Positions 1 through 7,390 are shown, counted from the stretch's first letter. The stretch is DNA of 10,691 nucleotides from Candidatus Omnitrophota bacterium (GCA_018901615.1 JAHIEN010000147.1:1-10691), one strand, 5' to 3'. Numbers and translations are program-made. The notes: generated from the letters alone by a model not told the origin.

Positions 1-2972
1 AAAAGCTGATCTCTGTCCCTATTGAGAAAGAACTCAAAGAAGTGGATGGCATAAAAGAAATAAAGTCCTCTTCTACCGCGGGCGCATCAGTTGTAGTAAT
101 AAAGATAGACCCTGATGAGCGCGATAAGAAAAAGGTCGTAAGCGATATACAGACTGCTGTGGACCGCGTAAAAGACCTGCCAAAAGACGTATTAGAGGAC
201 CCTGTCGTAGTTGAGGTAACCTCAAAACAATATCCCATAATAGAGGTGTCTCTTTCAGGAGATATGCCTGAAAAAAAGCTGCAGGATTACGCGGATGGGC
301 TCGAAGACCTGCTGGAAGACATAAAAGGCGTCGCGAAGATAATCAAGGCCGGGTATCGCGACAAGGAAATGCAGGTCTATGTCGATCCTGAAAAGATGCG
401 CGAGCAGTATGTCTCTTTTGACGAAATTGAAAACGCCCTGGCTTCGCGCAACATCAGCATGCCTGCTGGAGAGATCAATACAGACACCACAGAATATAGC
501 ATAAGGACAACGGGCGAATTCACAACAGCCAAAGAAGTAGAAGATATAATCATAAGGGCCAATGACGCTGGCAACTGGCTGAAGATCAAAGATGTAGCTG
601 AAGTAAAAGGCTCTTTTAAAAAAGAAGACATTATAAATAAAACCTTTGGCCGCCGCTCCATCAATCTTACCGTGTTGAAAAAAGAATCCGGAGACGCCAT
701 AAGGATCGTAGATGAACTTAGAATAACAAGCGATAGATTCCTTAAAAACTGCCCTGATGACCTTAAGATAGCCTATGTAAATGACTATTCATTTTTCGCC
801 ATAAGGAGGCTCAATGTCCTGAAAAATAACGGCTGGGCAGGCCTGATTATCATCATCTTTATAATGATGCTTTTCTTACAGCGAAACGTGGCGCTCATGA
901 CTGTCCTGGGTATTCCTATAGCTTTTTTTACTACTTTTATCGTCATGGGAATAATGGGCATAACCATAAATATGATAAGCATGTTCGGCCTTATTATTGT
1001 CCTGGGAATGCTTGTCGATGACGGGATAATAATAGCTGAAAACGTGTACCGTTATATGGAAAAGGGCCTTTCTCCAAGACAGGCTGCCGTAAAGGGCTCG
1101 GAAGAAGTAATGGGCGCCGTGACAACAGCTGTCCTTACAACAATAGCCTCGTTTACGCCCTTACTTTTCATGACTGGCATAATAGGAAAATTCATAAGGG
1201 ACATACCTACGGTCCTTATTATAGCTCTCCTGGCTTCACTCGGGGAAGCCCTTATAATACTGCCGTGCCACCTGGCAGACTTTGTAAAGATCAAATACGA
1301 TGAGCATAAAAGGCCTGTCAATATATCAAAGGAATTACCCTGGTTCAAGAAGCTTGTGGCTTTTTATACCAGGATCGTTACATCCGCGATAGATAGAAAG
1401 TATAAAGTCGTTTTTGGTTTTACCATAGCGCTTCTCTTGTGCGGCTTCCTGGCATTCGGCGTGCTTAAATTCATCCTCTTCCCTTCTGCCGGAATAAATT
1501 ATTTCTTTATAAGAGGGGAGGCGCCCATAGGGACACCTTTACAGAAAACAAATGAACTCATAATACCTGTTGAAGAAATAGTGTCACGATTACCCTCCGA
1601 AGAGTTGGACGCGTATGTAACCTATGTTGGAAAGATAGAGGAAGACCGCCATGACCCTTTTGGCAGTCAGACAAGTAATCTAGTGCAGGTAACAGTATAC
1701 CTTACGCCTGAACAGGACAGAAAAAGAAAAGTGGATGAAATAATAGAAGAGATCCGCGAAAAGACAAAAGGCATAAAGGGTTTTACGGATTTCAGGCTTG
1801 ATGAACCTGAGGCAGGGCCTCCTGTAGGCAAACCAGTTGAGGTAAAGATAAGGGGCGAGGATTTTAATGTGCTTGATAAGATTGCCGTGGAATATATGGA
1901 CTATCTTGGGACAATAAAAGGCACCTCTGATATAACCTGGAACCATAAACCCGGCAAGGAAGAAATCCGCATAAAGATTGACCACAAGAAGGCCACGCTG
2001 GCAGGCCTGAATGTAACGCAGATTGCCAAGACTGTAAGGGCGGTCTTTGAAGGGGCAATAGCCACCAGAATAAAGCCTGTCAAGGCAGAAGAAGAAACAG
2101 ACGTGACTATAATGTTTCCTGAAAAAGACGCTGAAAAATTAGACGTGTTTGAAAATATACTTGTCCGTAATGAATACGGCAACCTCATCCCGCTTAAAAA
2201 TGTGGCGACCATAGAGACTGTCCCCGGCTCGACCACCATTCATCATCTTGATGGAAAACGCGTAGTAACTGCCTCATGCAATATAGATACAGACAAGACA
2301 ACTTCATTAAAGGTAAACAAGCTCCTATTGAGTAAGTTTAAAAATATTTCAGAACATTACATGGGCTATTCTGTAAAATATGGAGGAGAACAGGAAGAAA
2401 CTATGGAGTCGCTAAAAAGTCTTTTAAAGGCCTTTATGTACGCCTTTCTCATCATATATCTCATACTGGCATCCTTCTTTAAGTCCATTATCCAGCCTCT
2501 GATCATCATGCTAGCGATTCCGTTTGGACTGATCGGAGTGGTAATAGCGTTTTTAGTACATGGTATGCCTTTCTCATTCATGGCAGTGCTCGGCATAGTA
2601 GGCCTGAACGGTATAGTGGTAAATGACGCCATAGTACTTGTGGATTTTATAAATAAACTGCGCAGGGAAGGCATGGACAGGCGTGATTCGATTATCACAG
2701 CAGGTCAGATGAGGATACGCCCTGTTATCCTGACCACTATCACAACAGTCGGCGGGCTCTCGACCGTGGCATACGGCATAGGCGGAAAAGATCCTTTCCT
2801 GGTGCCTATGGCGCTCTCCATATCCTGGGGCCTTATATTCGCCACAGCGCTCACCCTTATAGTTATACCTTGTTTCTATTCAATTATCGACGATATCGCG
2901 ATAAGGTTAACTCACAAGACAAGCTTGATAAGAACCGCTAAGGTAGGTAATAATTCCGTAGAACATCCCTAG
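1..2972 (+). CDS. RND-family multidrug/solute efflux permease (AcrB/HAE1-like), 5' partial
   Basis: Inner-membrane proton-driven exporter of the AcrB/ACR_tran family, expected to work with a periplasmic adaptor and an outer-membrane channel. The frame is open to the left edge: 13 codons before the GTG at 42 read KLISVPIEKELKE, which continues into the typical RND porter-domain start, so that GTG is internal. About 55 N-terminal residues, including TM1, are missing. Counting from 42: TM2-TM6 lie at about 262-410, with the TM4 proton-relay pair D326-D327 (GMLVDDGIIIAENV). A second large periplasmic porter/docking region runs at about 480-790, and TM8-TM12 at about 800-960, with GLNGIVVNDAIVLVDF in TM10. 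By my alignment N861 sits where AcrB has Lys940, as in many non-AcrB HAE1 proteins. Total length is normal (about 1045). Substrate cannot be told. It ends in TAG, overlapping the convergent BFN gene. A linked adaptor gene would be expected just left of the window. Confidence 0.95.
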   Translation, partial: KLISVPIEKELKEVDGIKEIKSSSTAGASVVVIKIDPDERDKKKVVSDIQTAVDRVKDLPKDVLEDPVVVEVTSKQYPIIEVSLSGDMPEKKLQDYADGLEDLLEDIKGVAKIIKAGYRDKEMQVYVDPEKMREQYVSFDEIENALASRNISMPAGEINTDTTEYSIRTTGEFTTAKEVEDIIIRANDAGNWLKIKDVAEVKGSFKKEDIINKTFGRRSINLTVLKKESGDAIRIVDELRITSDRFLKNCPDDLKIAYVNDYSFFAIRRLNVLKNNGWAGLIIIIFIMMLFLQRNVALMTVLGIPIAFFTTFIVMGIMGITINMISMFGLIIVLGMLVDDGIIIAENVYRYMEKGLSPRQAAVKGSEEVMGAVTTAVLTTIASFTPLLFMTGIIGKFIRDIPTVLIIALLASLGEALIILPCHLADFVKIKYDEHKRPVNISKELPWFKKLVAFYTRIVTSAIDRKYKVVFGFTIALLLCGFLAFGVLKFILFPSAGINYFFIRGEAPIGTPLQKTNELIIPVEEIVSRLPSEELDAYVTYVGKIEEDRHDPFGSQTSNLVQVTVYLTPEQDRKRKVDEIIEEIREKTKGIKGFTDFRLDEPEAGPPVGKPVEVKIRGEDFNVLDKIAVEYMDYLGTIKGTSDITWNHKPGKEEIRIKIDHKKATLAGLNVTQIAKTVRAVFEGAIATRIKPVKAEEETDVTIMFPEKDAEKLDVFENILVRNEYGNLIPLKNVATIETVPGSTTIHHLDGKRVVTASCNIDTDKTTSLKVNKLLLSKFKNISEHYMGYSVKYGGEQEETMESLKSLLKAFMYAFLIIYLILASFFKSIIQPLIIMLAIPFGLIGVVIAFLVHGMPFSFMAVLGIVGLNGIVVNDAIVLVDFINKLRREGMDRRDSIITAGQMRIRPVILTTITTVGGLSTVAYGIGGKDPFLVPMALSISWGLIFATALTLIVIPCFYSIIDDIAIRLTHKTSLIRTAKVGNNSVEHP

Positions 2973-3373
2973 GTATTATTGGAAACGCTGTTTAAGACTT
3001 CTTCTGCCACAAATATAGGCGCGTCAGCCCTTATGGCCAGGGCAATGCTGTCGCTGGGCCTCGCGTCAATCTCTTCTATCCTGCCATCCACTTGTAAAAC
3101 CAGTTTTGCAAAAAAGGTGTTTTGTTCCAGCTTAGTAACAACTATCTTGTCCAGCTTGGCCCCGATCTGTTTTATAGTCGAATAAAGCAGGTCGTGCGTC
3201 ATAGGCCTGGGCGGAGTCAATCCGCTTATCTTCATCTTTATAGCAGTTACTTCCATGATGCCTATCACAATAGGCAAAAGGCGGTCCCCTCCCTTCTCCT
3301 TGAGGACAATTACCTGTTCCCCTCTATTTTCATCTATCCGGATTTTATTTAATTCCATCTCTACAATAGCCAT
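2969..3373 (-). CDS. BFN domain (DUF151, bifunctional nuclease) family protein
   Basis: 134-residue protein of the BFN/DUF151 family, whose role in bacteria is poorly known; plant members have been reported to have nuclease activity. Family marks visible are LPIVIGIMEVTAI (33-45), the RPMTHDLL block (56-63) and ARPSDSIALAIRADAPIFV (104-122). The length is that of a single-domain family member; there is no UvrB/UvrC extension. No signal peptide or membrane segment is seen, so it is probably cytosolic. It begins only 13 bp after the hycI stop and reads the same way, so it is probably the last gene of the hydrogenase operon, perhaps by chance of position. No good Shine-Dalgarno precedes the ATG at 3373; the in-frame ATG five codons further on is an alternative start. 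Its TAG stop overlaps the RND gene stop. Confidence 0.9.
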   Translation of the reverse strand: MAIVEMELNKIRIDENRGEQVIVLKEKGGDRLLPIVIGIMEVTAIKMKISGLTPPRPMTHDLLYSTIKQIGAKLDKIVVTKLEQNTFFAKLVLQVDGRIEEIDARPSDSIALAIRADAPIFVAEEVLNSVSNNT

Positions 3374-3386
3374 GATTAAAACAAGA

Positions 3387-3872
3387 TTAACATACGCCTT
3401 TTATATTGTCAATAACTTTACCCTGTGCAGGGCTTAAATGTAAAACTATTTTATCAACTGCTTCTTTGACCTCATCGCTGAGAGTTTCCCCTAGCTTATT
3501 TGACTTAGGCCTTATACCCAATATGTAGATCTTGGCATTCGTAGAAGATCTCAGGTATTCTATTAAGAGCTTGGGCGAGACATCATGCGTGGATATCTTG
3601 CCCGATCGGAGATCCTCTCCTGAAAATAATCTTACCTCCCCCGGCCTGCCCTCAAACAATACAGTATCTATTATAAGAATAGTATCGGGCTTAAGCTTTA
3701 TTATAACGCCTGTATAATTTTCAGGCGTTACGCCGGCATCGATAACTTCGCAGTCGGTCTTTCCTTTTATAGCGCTGGCAATAGCTGAGCCTGCTCCATC
3801 ATCTCCTCTGCCAGGGTTTCCAAGACAAAGGATAACAACCTTACCTTTTAAGATAGCTTTTAGATTTAACAT
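3387..3872 (-). CDS. hycI: HycI-type [NiFe]-hydrogenase maturation endopeptidase
   Basis: 161-residue protease that removes the C-terminal tail of the hydrogenase large subunit once nickel is in place. It follows E. coli HycI almost block by block: VVILCLGNPGRGDDGAG (12-28), IDAGVTPEN (44-52), IIDTVLFEGRPGEVRLF (67-83), ISTHDVSPKLLIEYL (93-107) and IYILGIRPK. The nickel-sensing residues known for HycI (Asp16, Asp62, His90) correspond to D25, D69 and H96, so it looks active. The likely substrate is encoded in the same array: the large subunit at the right edge carries a CTER-M junction and a 38-residue tail. It is soluble and cytosolic. The gene follows the long repeat hairpin and has no strong Shine-Dalgarno before its ATG, so its translation may be weak or governed by that structure. 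Closest alternative would be another member of the HybD/HyaD/HycI family; the blocks favour HycI. Confidence 0.93.
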   Translation of the reverse strand: MLNLKAILKGKVVILCLGNPGRGDDGAGSAIASAIKGKTDCEVIDAGVTPENYTGVIIKLKPDTILIIDTVLFEGRPGEVRLFSGEDLRSGKISTHDVSPKLLIEYLRSSTNAKIYILGIRPKSNKLGETLSDEVKEAVDKIVLHLSPAQGKVIDNIKGVC

Positions 3873-3879
3873 ATATCTT

Positions 3880-4030
3880 GAGGTTGTCTTGAAGTTGTCT
3901 GAAGTTATCTAAGGTTATCTAAAGTTACATTAGGTTACAAAAGCAACCTCAGACAACCTCAGACAACCTCAGATAACCTCAAATAACCTCAGACAACATC
4001 TGACAACCTCAGACAACCTCATATAACCTC
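3880..4030 (-). repeat. Inverted array of 10-bp tandem repeats forming a long hairpin
   Basis: Positions 3941-4030 are nine consecutive 10-bp units of consensus AGACAACCTC with no spacer. Positions 3880-3940 hold six units of the reverse complement GAGGTTGTCT, more diverged and with one extra base at 3890. In minus-strand RNA the arms pair unit to unit around a UUUU loop (3939-3942): 3941-3950 with 3931-3940, 3951-3960 with 3921-3930, and so on out to 3991-4000 with 3880-3889. I count about 54 pairs and few mismatches; two unit pairs (3961-3970/3911-3920 and 3971-3980/3901-3910) match at all ten positions when G.U is allowed. Units at 4001-4030 are left unpaired. It fills almost all of the gap between the ferredoxin gene (stop at 4037) and hycI (start at 3872). 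There is no U-run after the stem, so it is not a standard intrinsic terminator. Confidence 0.9.
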
Positions 4031-4036
4031 TCTTTA

Positions 4037-4636
4037 TCAAGTTTCCAGAGTAATTTCTCTTCTACACTTCGGACAGAGAATATTAACACGGTCCTGACGG
4101 GTAAGTTCTTCTGGTTTTTCTATCTTAAGGTATGCTAATTTAAGGTCTTTTAATGCGGATAAATAGGCTGTTGGACCTGAATAAGCCAATGGCCCAAGTT
4201 TTTTCGCAACCCATACAAGGTGGTCTTTAGAGCCCACAAGACAACCGCATCCCTCACACAAGACAAGCTCCTTCTCAATAGATTCTATTGCCTCATTCCT
4301 GTCAAATACAGCAAGGTCAAACTTATCTGACAATCTTATTCCTTCCTGCGTAATGCAGGCTGCCTGGCACTGGCCGCAGAATATGCAGCTATCAAGATGA
4401 AGCTCTAGTTTTCTTGAAGGTTTGTCAGAATCAGTTGAATCAATCACCTTTATACAGCCTGCGGGACAAACCTCGCTGCACGCAGCACATCCAACACAGC
4501 TATCTTTATGGTATTCCGGCTTACCCCTGAACTTCTTTTCAGGCGTATGAGGCTTAAATGGGTACCCTGAAGTATATGGCTTGCTGATTAATGATTTAAC
4601 TGCTTCTATTAGCTCTCTTATTTTAGGATATTTCAT
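4037..4636 (-). CDS. 2x[4Fe-4S] ferredoxin-type hydrogenase subunit (NuoI/HycF/MbhN-like)
   Basis: 199-residue electron-transfer subunit expected to bridge ferredoxin and the hydrogenase small subunit at the cytoplasmic face. Two classic cluster motifs are present: C47-x2-C50-x2-C53-x3-C57-P and C84-x2-C87-x2-C90-x3-C94. The N-terminal stretch KYPKIRELIEAVKSL followed by the YPFKPHTPEKKFRGKP segment is typical of NuoI/HycF-like proteins, which lie along the membrane arm. A C-terminal domain carries further cysteines, C127-x2-C130-x-C132 and C188-x2-C191, resembling the extra CxxC...CxxC of HycF/HyfH and possibly binding zinc or another metal; that part is inference. Its ATG overlaps the mrpG stop as ATGA, so translation is coupled. 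It is the last subunit gene before the repeat hairpin. Its place at the end of an mrp set fits Mbh/Mrp-Hyd hydrogenases. Confidence 0.9.
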   Translation of the reverse strand: MKYPKIRELIEAVKSLISKPYTSGYPFKPHTPEKKFRGKPEYHKDSCVGCAACSEVCPAGCIKVIDSTDSDKPSRKLELHLDSCIFCGQCQAACITQEGIRLSDKFDLAVFDRNEAIESIEKELVLCEGCGCLVGSKDHLVWVAKKLGPLAYSGPTAYLSALKDLKLAYLKIEKPEELTRQDRVNILCPKCRREITLET

Positions 4637-4965
4637 TGTTTTTGTCTGTCTTCTTCATATCTATCTATTACGCTTTTTTCCCACAATTTCACACCTGAGC
4701 GGTGAGCGCCGCGTGCAAGCGCATGGGCAGACACAGGAGACGTCAATATCAGGAACAGCATACATAATAATGCCTTAATGCCAGACGCTGTCGCGCCCTG
4801 GATAAGAAAGGCTCCAAAAAGTATACTGCATGTACCAAGAGTTATGCACTTTGTGGATGCCTGCAACCTGTTATATACATCCGGAAGCCTGACCAGGCCC
4901 AGGCAGCCTACAAAATCAAAGAAGAGGCCTACTGCTATAAATACAAAACCTACTATATTAATCAT
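4633..4965 (-). CDS. mrpG: Mrp antiporter subunit G (MnhG/PhaG; MbhC-like)
   Basis: 110-residue small membrane subunit of the Mrp-type Na+/H+ module. Three membrane segments are seen at about 2-24, 42-58 and 62-80. Family marks are GLVRLPDVYNRLQASTK (23-39) and LTSPVSAHALARGAHRSG (74-91), both very characteristic of MnhG. The C-terminal tail is charged (DRYEEDRQKQ) and cytosolic. The start has a fair Shine-Dalgarno (AAGG, 7 nt upstream). It overlaps mrpF by 8 bp and the ferredoxin gene by 4 bp, so it sits inside a tightly coupled operon. In Mbh hydrogenases this subunit, with MrpE and MrpF, forms the sodium-related end of the membrane arm. Confidence 0.92.
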   Translation of the reverse strand: MINIVGFVFIAVGLFFDFVGCLGLVRLPDVYNRLQASTKCITLGTCSILFGAFLIQGATASGIKALLCMLFLILTSPVSAHALARGAHRSGVKLWEKSVIDRYEEDRQKQ

Positions 4966-5332
4966 CTAAAGCCTTCCCCTCTAAAAATTTTGCGAGCGCC
5001 AGCGTGGCTATAAAGCTCTGCAGGGCCCAGGCAATAGCTATATCAATATACCAGCTTCTGCCAGTGGAAATCCCTGTTATAACGCAAAAACCTACTATCA
5101 ATATACCGAGCATATCAAGAGTTACCGCCCTGTCAGCTGCTGTCGGGCCCTTGGCAATCCTGTAAAGACACAACACACAGGAAAATAAGAGTATGAAAAA
5201 GGCCCTCTTCAGAAAGCCTGTATACGGAAGGTCCTGGTAGAAGAGTATCTCTAATGGGTAAAATAGGATTATCCCGAAAATTGTCAGGATAAATATAGCA
5301 CCTATTATATAGCGTGTCCTATTTTTCTTCAT
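4958..5332 (-). CDS. mrpF: Mrp antiporter subunit F (MnhF/PhaF; MbhB-like), N-terminally extended
   Basis: 124-residue membrane protein. The MnhF core is clear: LYRIAKGPTAADRAVTLDML (56-75), with the conserved Asp residues D67 and D73, followed by segments at about 76-92 and 97-116. Ordinary MrpF proteins are about 85-95 residues with three membrane segments. Here there are some 35-40 extra N-terminal residues with an added hydrophobic segment at about 8-30. The start is supported by the ATGA overlap with the mrpE stop (5329-5332) and by an AGAGGA stretch about ten bases upstream, so the extension is probably real rather than a wrong start. It overlaps mrpG by 8 bp. Role as in the family: part of the cation-translocating small-subunit bundle. 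Confidence 0.9.
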   Translation of the reverse strand: MKKNRTRYIIGAIFILTIFGIILFYPLEILFYQDLPYTGFLKRAFFILLFSCVLCLYRIAKGPTAADRAVTLDMLGILIVGFCVITGISTGRSWYIDIAIAWALQSFIATLALAKFLEGKALDD

Positions 5333-5826
5333 TCTTCGAATATCCTCTTAAGTATCTTCTCGAATTTCTCAACTATATCTTTTGTTGCCTTCTCTATGTC
5401 CTTGTGCTTCACCTCGATCCAATGAATATAAAGGTATCCATTCCCCTGATCCACATCAACAGTTAATGTACCAGGCGTCAGCGTTATTGAATTTGCTAGA
5501 AATGTAATGGCTACTTCTGATTTAAGACTTGTCTTTACCTTTACTATGCCAGGGTGTATAGGAAGATCAGGGTGTATTACCCTGTACGCCACGTCAATAT
5601 TTGCCTTAAGGCATTCCCATAAGAAAACAGGGACATAGTACAGGAACCACAGGTAGCGCATGGGATGCGTAAACAGATGTGTCCTTTTTACAAAGAAATC
5701 CCCTGTCATATACGCGACAAACGCTGACACAATTACGCCTATGAATATGTGCTGCCAGTCAAGCGCCCAGTTCAACAATGACCATGTTATAAATCCCAAT
5801 ATAAATAGTATAATTCTGCTAGTCAT
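5329..5826 (-). CDS. mrpE: Mrp antiporter subunit E (MnhE/PhaE; MbhA-like)
   Basis: 165-residue subunit with two or three N-terminal membrane segments (about 5-22, 25-45 and 57-72) and a cytosolic C-terminal domain. The family signature LANSITLTPGTLTVDV is present, followed by the YLYIHWIEV strand and a charged helical end rich in Lys and Glu. Length is normal for MnhE. The ATG lies 5 bp after the mrpD stop, and the last mrpD codons (ATAAGG) provide the Shine-Dalgarno, so translation should be coupled. It overlaps mrpF by 4 bp. In Mrp and Mbh complexes this subunit packs with F and G at the far end of the membrane arm. Confidence 0.92.
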   Translation of the reverse strand: MTSRIILFILGFITWSLLNWALDWQHIFIGVIVSAFVAYMTGDFFVKRTHLFTHPMRYLWFLYYVPVFLWECLKANIDVAYRVIHPDLPIHPGIVKVKTSLKSEVAITFLANSITLTPGTLTVDVDQGNGYLYIHWIEVKHKDIEKATKDIVEKFEKILKRIFEE

Positions 5827-5831
5827 TTTAT

Positions 5832-7331
5832 TTACCTTATCGCGACGAACACGACATTTGCATAGTCTTTGCCTGCTAAAACAGCGTCACTGGCCGCTCC
5901 AAGAAAACTATCGAAGACCCCAGGCAATAAAAGAAGGCCTCCTGCCAGGCATAAGACAGCCAATGATATCATGGAGAACTTCATGAAAAACGGGCATTCT
6001 TTTATATGACTCAACCTTTCTTTTAGTTCTCCAAAAAAGGCGTACCTCTGGACCTTCATAAAATAAGCCAAGGTCAGCAAGCTTATCAGGACAGCCCAGA
6101 CAGCGTACGCAAAATGATGCGCTTGTACACAGGCTGCTATAATAATCAATTTGCTCCAGAAACCATTAAAAGGCGGGATACCAGCTATGGACATAGACCC
6201 TATCAAAGAAGTGCTGGATGTAACAGGCATCTTCTCTCTTAATCCACCCATCTTCTGCAGGTCTCTTGTGCCTGTGGCATACTCAACAGCGCCTGAATTT
6301 AAAAATAAAAGAGATTTAAATATAGAGTGATTGAATAGATGAAAGAGCCCGCCCATTATCCCCAGCGGCGTACCAAGGCCTATCCCAAGCATAACATACC
6401 CGATCTGGCTTATGGAACTATAGGCCAGCAACCTTTTGAAGTCCCACTGTCCAAGCGCCAGGCACCCTCCAATAATCAACGATAAAACACCTAGTATCAT
6501 CAATGCGCTTAAGACCTGCGGACTCGTACCCAGAACATTAAAAAATACTCTTGCTATAGCGTAAATACCGAGTGACTTAATAAGTACCCCTGATAACATT
6601 GCTGAGATAGGCGCTGGCGCAGACGGATGAGCATCAGGCAGCCATGCATGGAATGGCACAAGCGCGGACTTAAGCCCAAACCCCATAAGAAAAAACACGC
6701 TGACAAGCATTATTATACGCGGACTTCCGCCTTTGGCTATCTCCAGCGACATATCCGCCATATTAAGGGTTGAGGTGACGCTGTACAGAAATGCTATGCC
6801 CAAAAGTATAAACGAAGACGCGACAGTACCCATCACCGCGTACTTAAACGCTGCCTCCAGCTCTTCATGCTCTGTGCCAAACGCCACCAGGGCATAGCTG
6901 GCAATAGCGGCTATTTCAAGAAATACATAAAGGTTAAACAGGTCTCCGCTTATTATTACGCCGTTCATGCCAGCCACCATAAGTAAAAAGAGGCAGTAGA
7001 ATATCCATTTCTCAGTGTATTTTTCCATGTAACTGATGGAATATATGCTTATAAGAAACGCGACAAGGTTAACTGTTACCAACATGAAAACAGTCAAGCC
7101 GTCCATAACCATTGCAATGCCCATGGGCGGGATCCAACCGCCTACCTTATATACAATAAGGCCCGTGTCTTTGAAAATAAATACAGAGTATATGGAGATA
7201 CAGGCCAGGGCGCATGTGGCAATGGCTGAAAGGACATCAGAAAATCCCTTTATCCTCTTACCTATAAGAGAATTTAAAAACGCGGCGCCTAATGGGATAA
7301 CTACAAAAAGTGGCAGCAAAATTCTTGTCAT
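5832..7331 (-). CDS. mrpD: Mrp antiporter subunit D (NuoN/NuoL-type; MbhH-like)
   Basis: 499-residue proton/cation-conducting transporter with about 14 membrane segments. The ionisable residues known to matter in this family are all present: E139 in TM5 (NLYVFLEIAAIASYALVAFG), K221 in TM7 (GFGLKSALVPFHAWLPDAHP), K252 in TM8 (LIKSLGIYAIAR), H331/H335 and K339 (HLFNHSIFKSLLFL), and K394 in TM12 (NGFWSKL). The pattern, including GDLFNLYVFLEI and SAPAPISAMLSG, fits MrpD/MbhH better than NuoM or NuoN. It should be the full antiporter-like subunit of the complex. The Shine-Dalgarno AAAAGG lies at 7340-7345 inside a duplicate of the mrpC tail. It is separated from mrpC by 59 bp that hold a REP-like repeat, the only sizeable gap among the mrp genes. 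Confidence 0.94.
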   Translation of the reverse strand: MTRILLPLFVVIPLGAAFLNSLIGKRIKGFSDVLSAIATCALACISIYSVFIFKDTGLIVYKVGGWIPPMGIAMVMDGLTVFMLVTVNLVAFLISIYSISYMEKYTEKWIFYCLFLLMVAGMNGVIISGDLFNLYVFLEIAAIASYALVAFGTEHEELEAAFKYAVMGTVASSFILLGIAFLYSVTSTLNMADMSLEIAKGGSPRIIMLVSVFFLMGFGLKSALVPFHAWLPDAHPSAPAPISAMLSGVLIKSLGIYAIARVFFNVLGTSPQVLSALMILGVLSLIIGGCLALGQWDFKRLLAYSSISQIGYVMLGIGLGTPLGIMGGLFHLFNHSIFKSLLFLNSGAVEYATGTRDLQKMGGLREKMPVTSSTSLIGSMSIAGIPPFNGFWSKLIIIAACVQAHHFAYAVWAVLISLLTLAYFMKVQRYAFFGELKERLSHIKECPFFMKFSMISLAVLCLAGGLLLLPGVFDSFLGAASDAVLAGKDYANVVFVAIR

Positions 7332-7339
7332 AAGATCAA

Positions 7340-7345
7340 CCTTTT
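7340..7345 (-). promoter_or_regulatory. Ribosome binding site of mrpD, inside the duplicated mrpC tail
   Basis: In minus-strand sense the bases are AAAAGG, 8 nt before the ATG at 7331. They form the Lys-Gly codons of the non-coding second copy of the mrpC C-terminus, which suggests mrpD once started directly behind the mrpC stop. Confidence 0.6.
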
Positions 7346-7360
7346 AATCTTCGTATCTTT

Positions 7361-7382
7361 GTCCCTCGACTTCGCTCGGGAC
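7361..7382. repeat. REP-like palindromic repeat between mrpC and mrpD
   Basis: The 22-base stretch runs from GTCCC (7361-7365) to GGGAC (7378-7382), a perfect 5-bp outer stem, with the core TCGACTTCGCTC between. From memory, core sequences of this kind (CGACTTCGCTC, or GAGCGAAGTCG on the other strand) occur as dispersed intergenic palindromes in many bacterial genomes. A GACTTCG heptamer occurs twice (7368-7374 and 7380-7386). It is probably a dispersed element, not a terminator, since no T-run follows on either strand. Confidence 0.6.
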
Positions 7383-7390
7383 TTCGATAA

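Noticed and set aside
1680..2239. Minus-strand open frames within the RND gene
   Set aside because: They are antisense shadows of a well-conserved RND coding frame, and their translations look like no known family.
42..2972. GTG at 42 as the real start of the RND gene
   Set aside because: The frame continues upstream to the window edge with residues typical of the family, and starting here would remove TM1 and part of the first porter domain.
3941..4030. Regular short repeats suggesting a CRISPR array
   Set aside because: Units are 10 bp and directly adjacent, with no spacers; the other arm is inverted. No cas genes are present.
3880..4030. Hairpin as an intrinsic terminator
   Set aside because: No U-run follows the stem on either strand and the only T-run is in the loop; the stem is far longer than a normal terminator.
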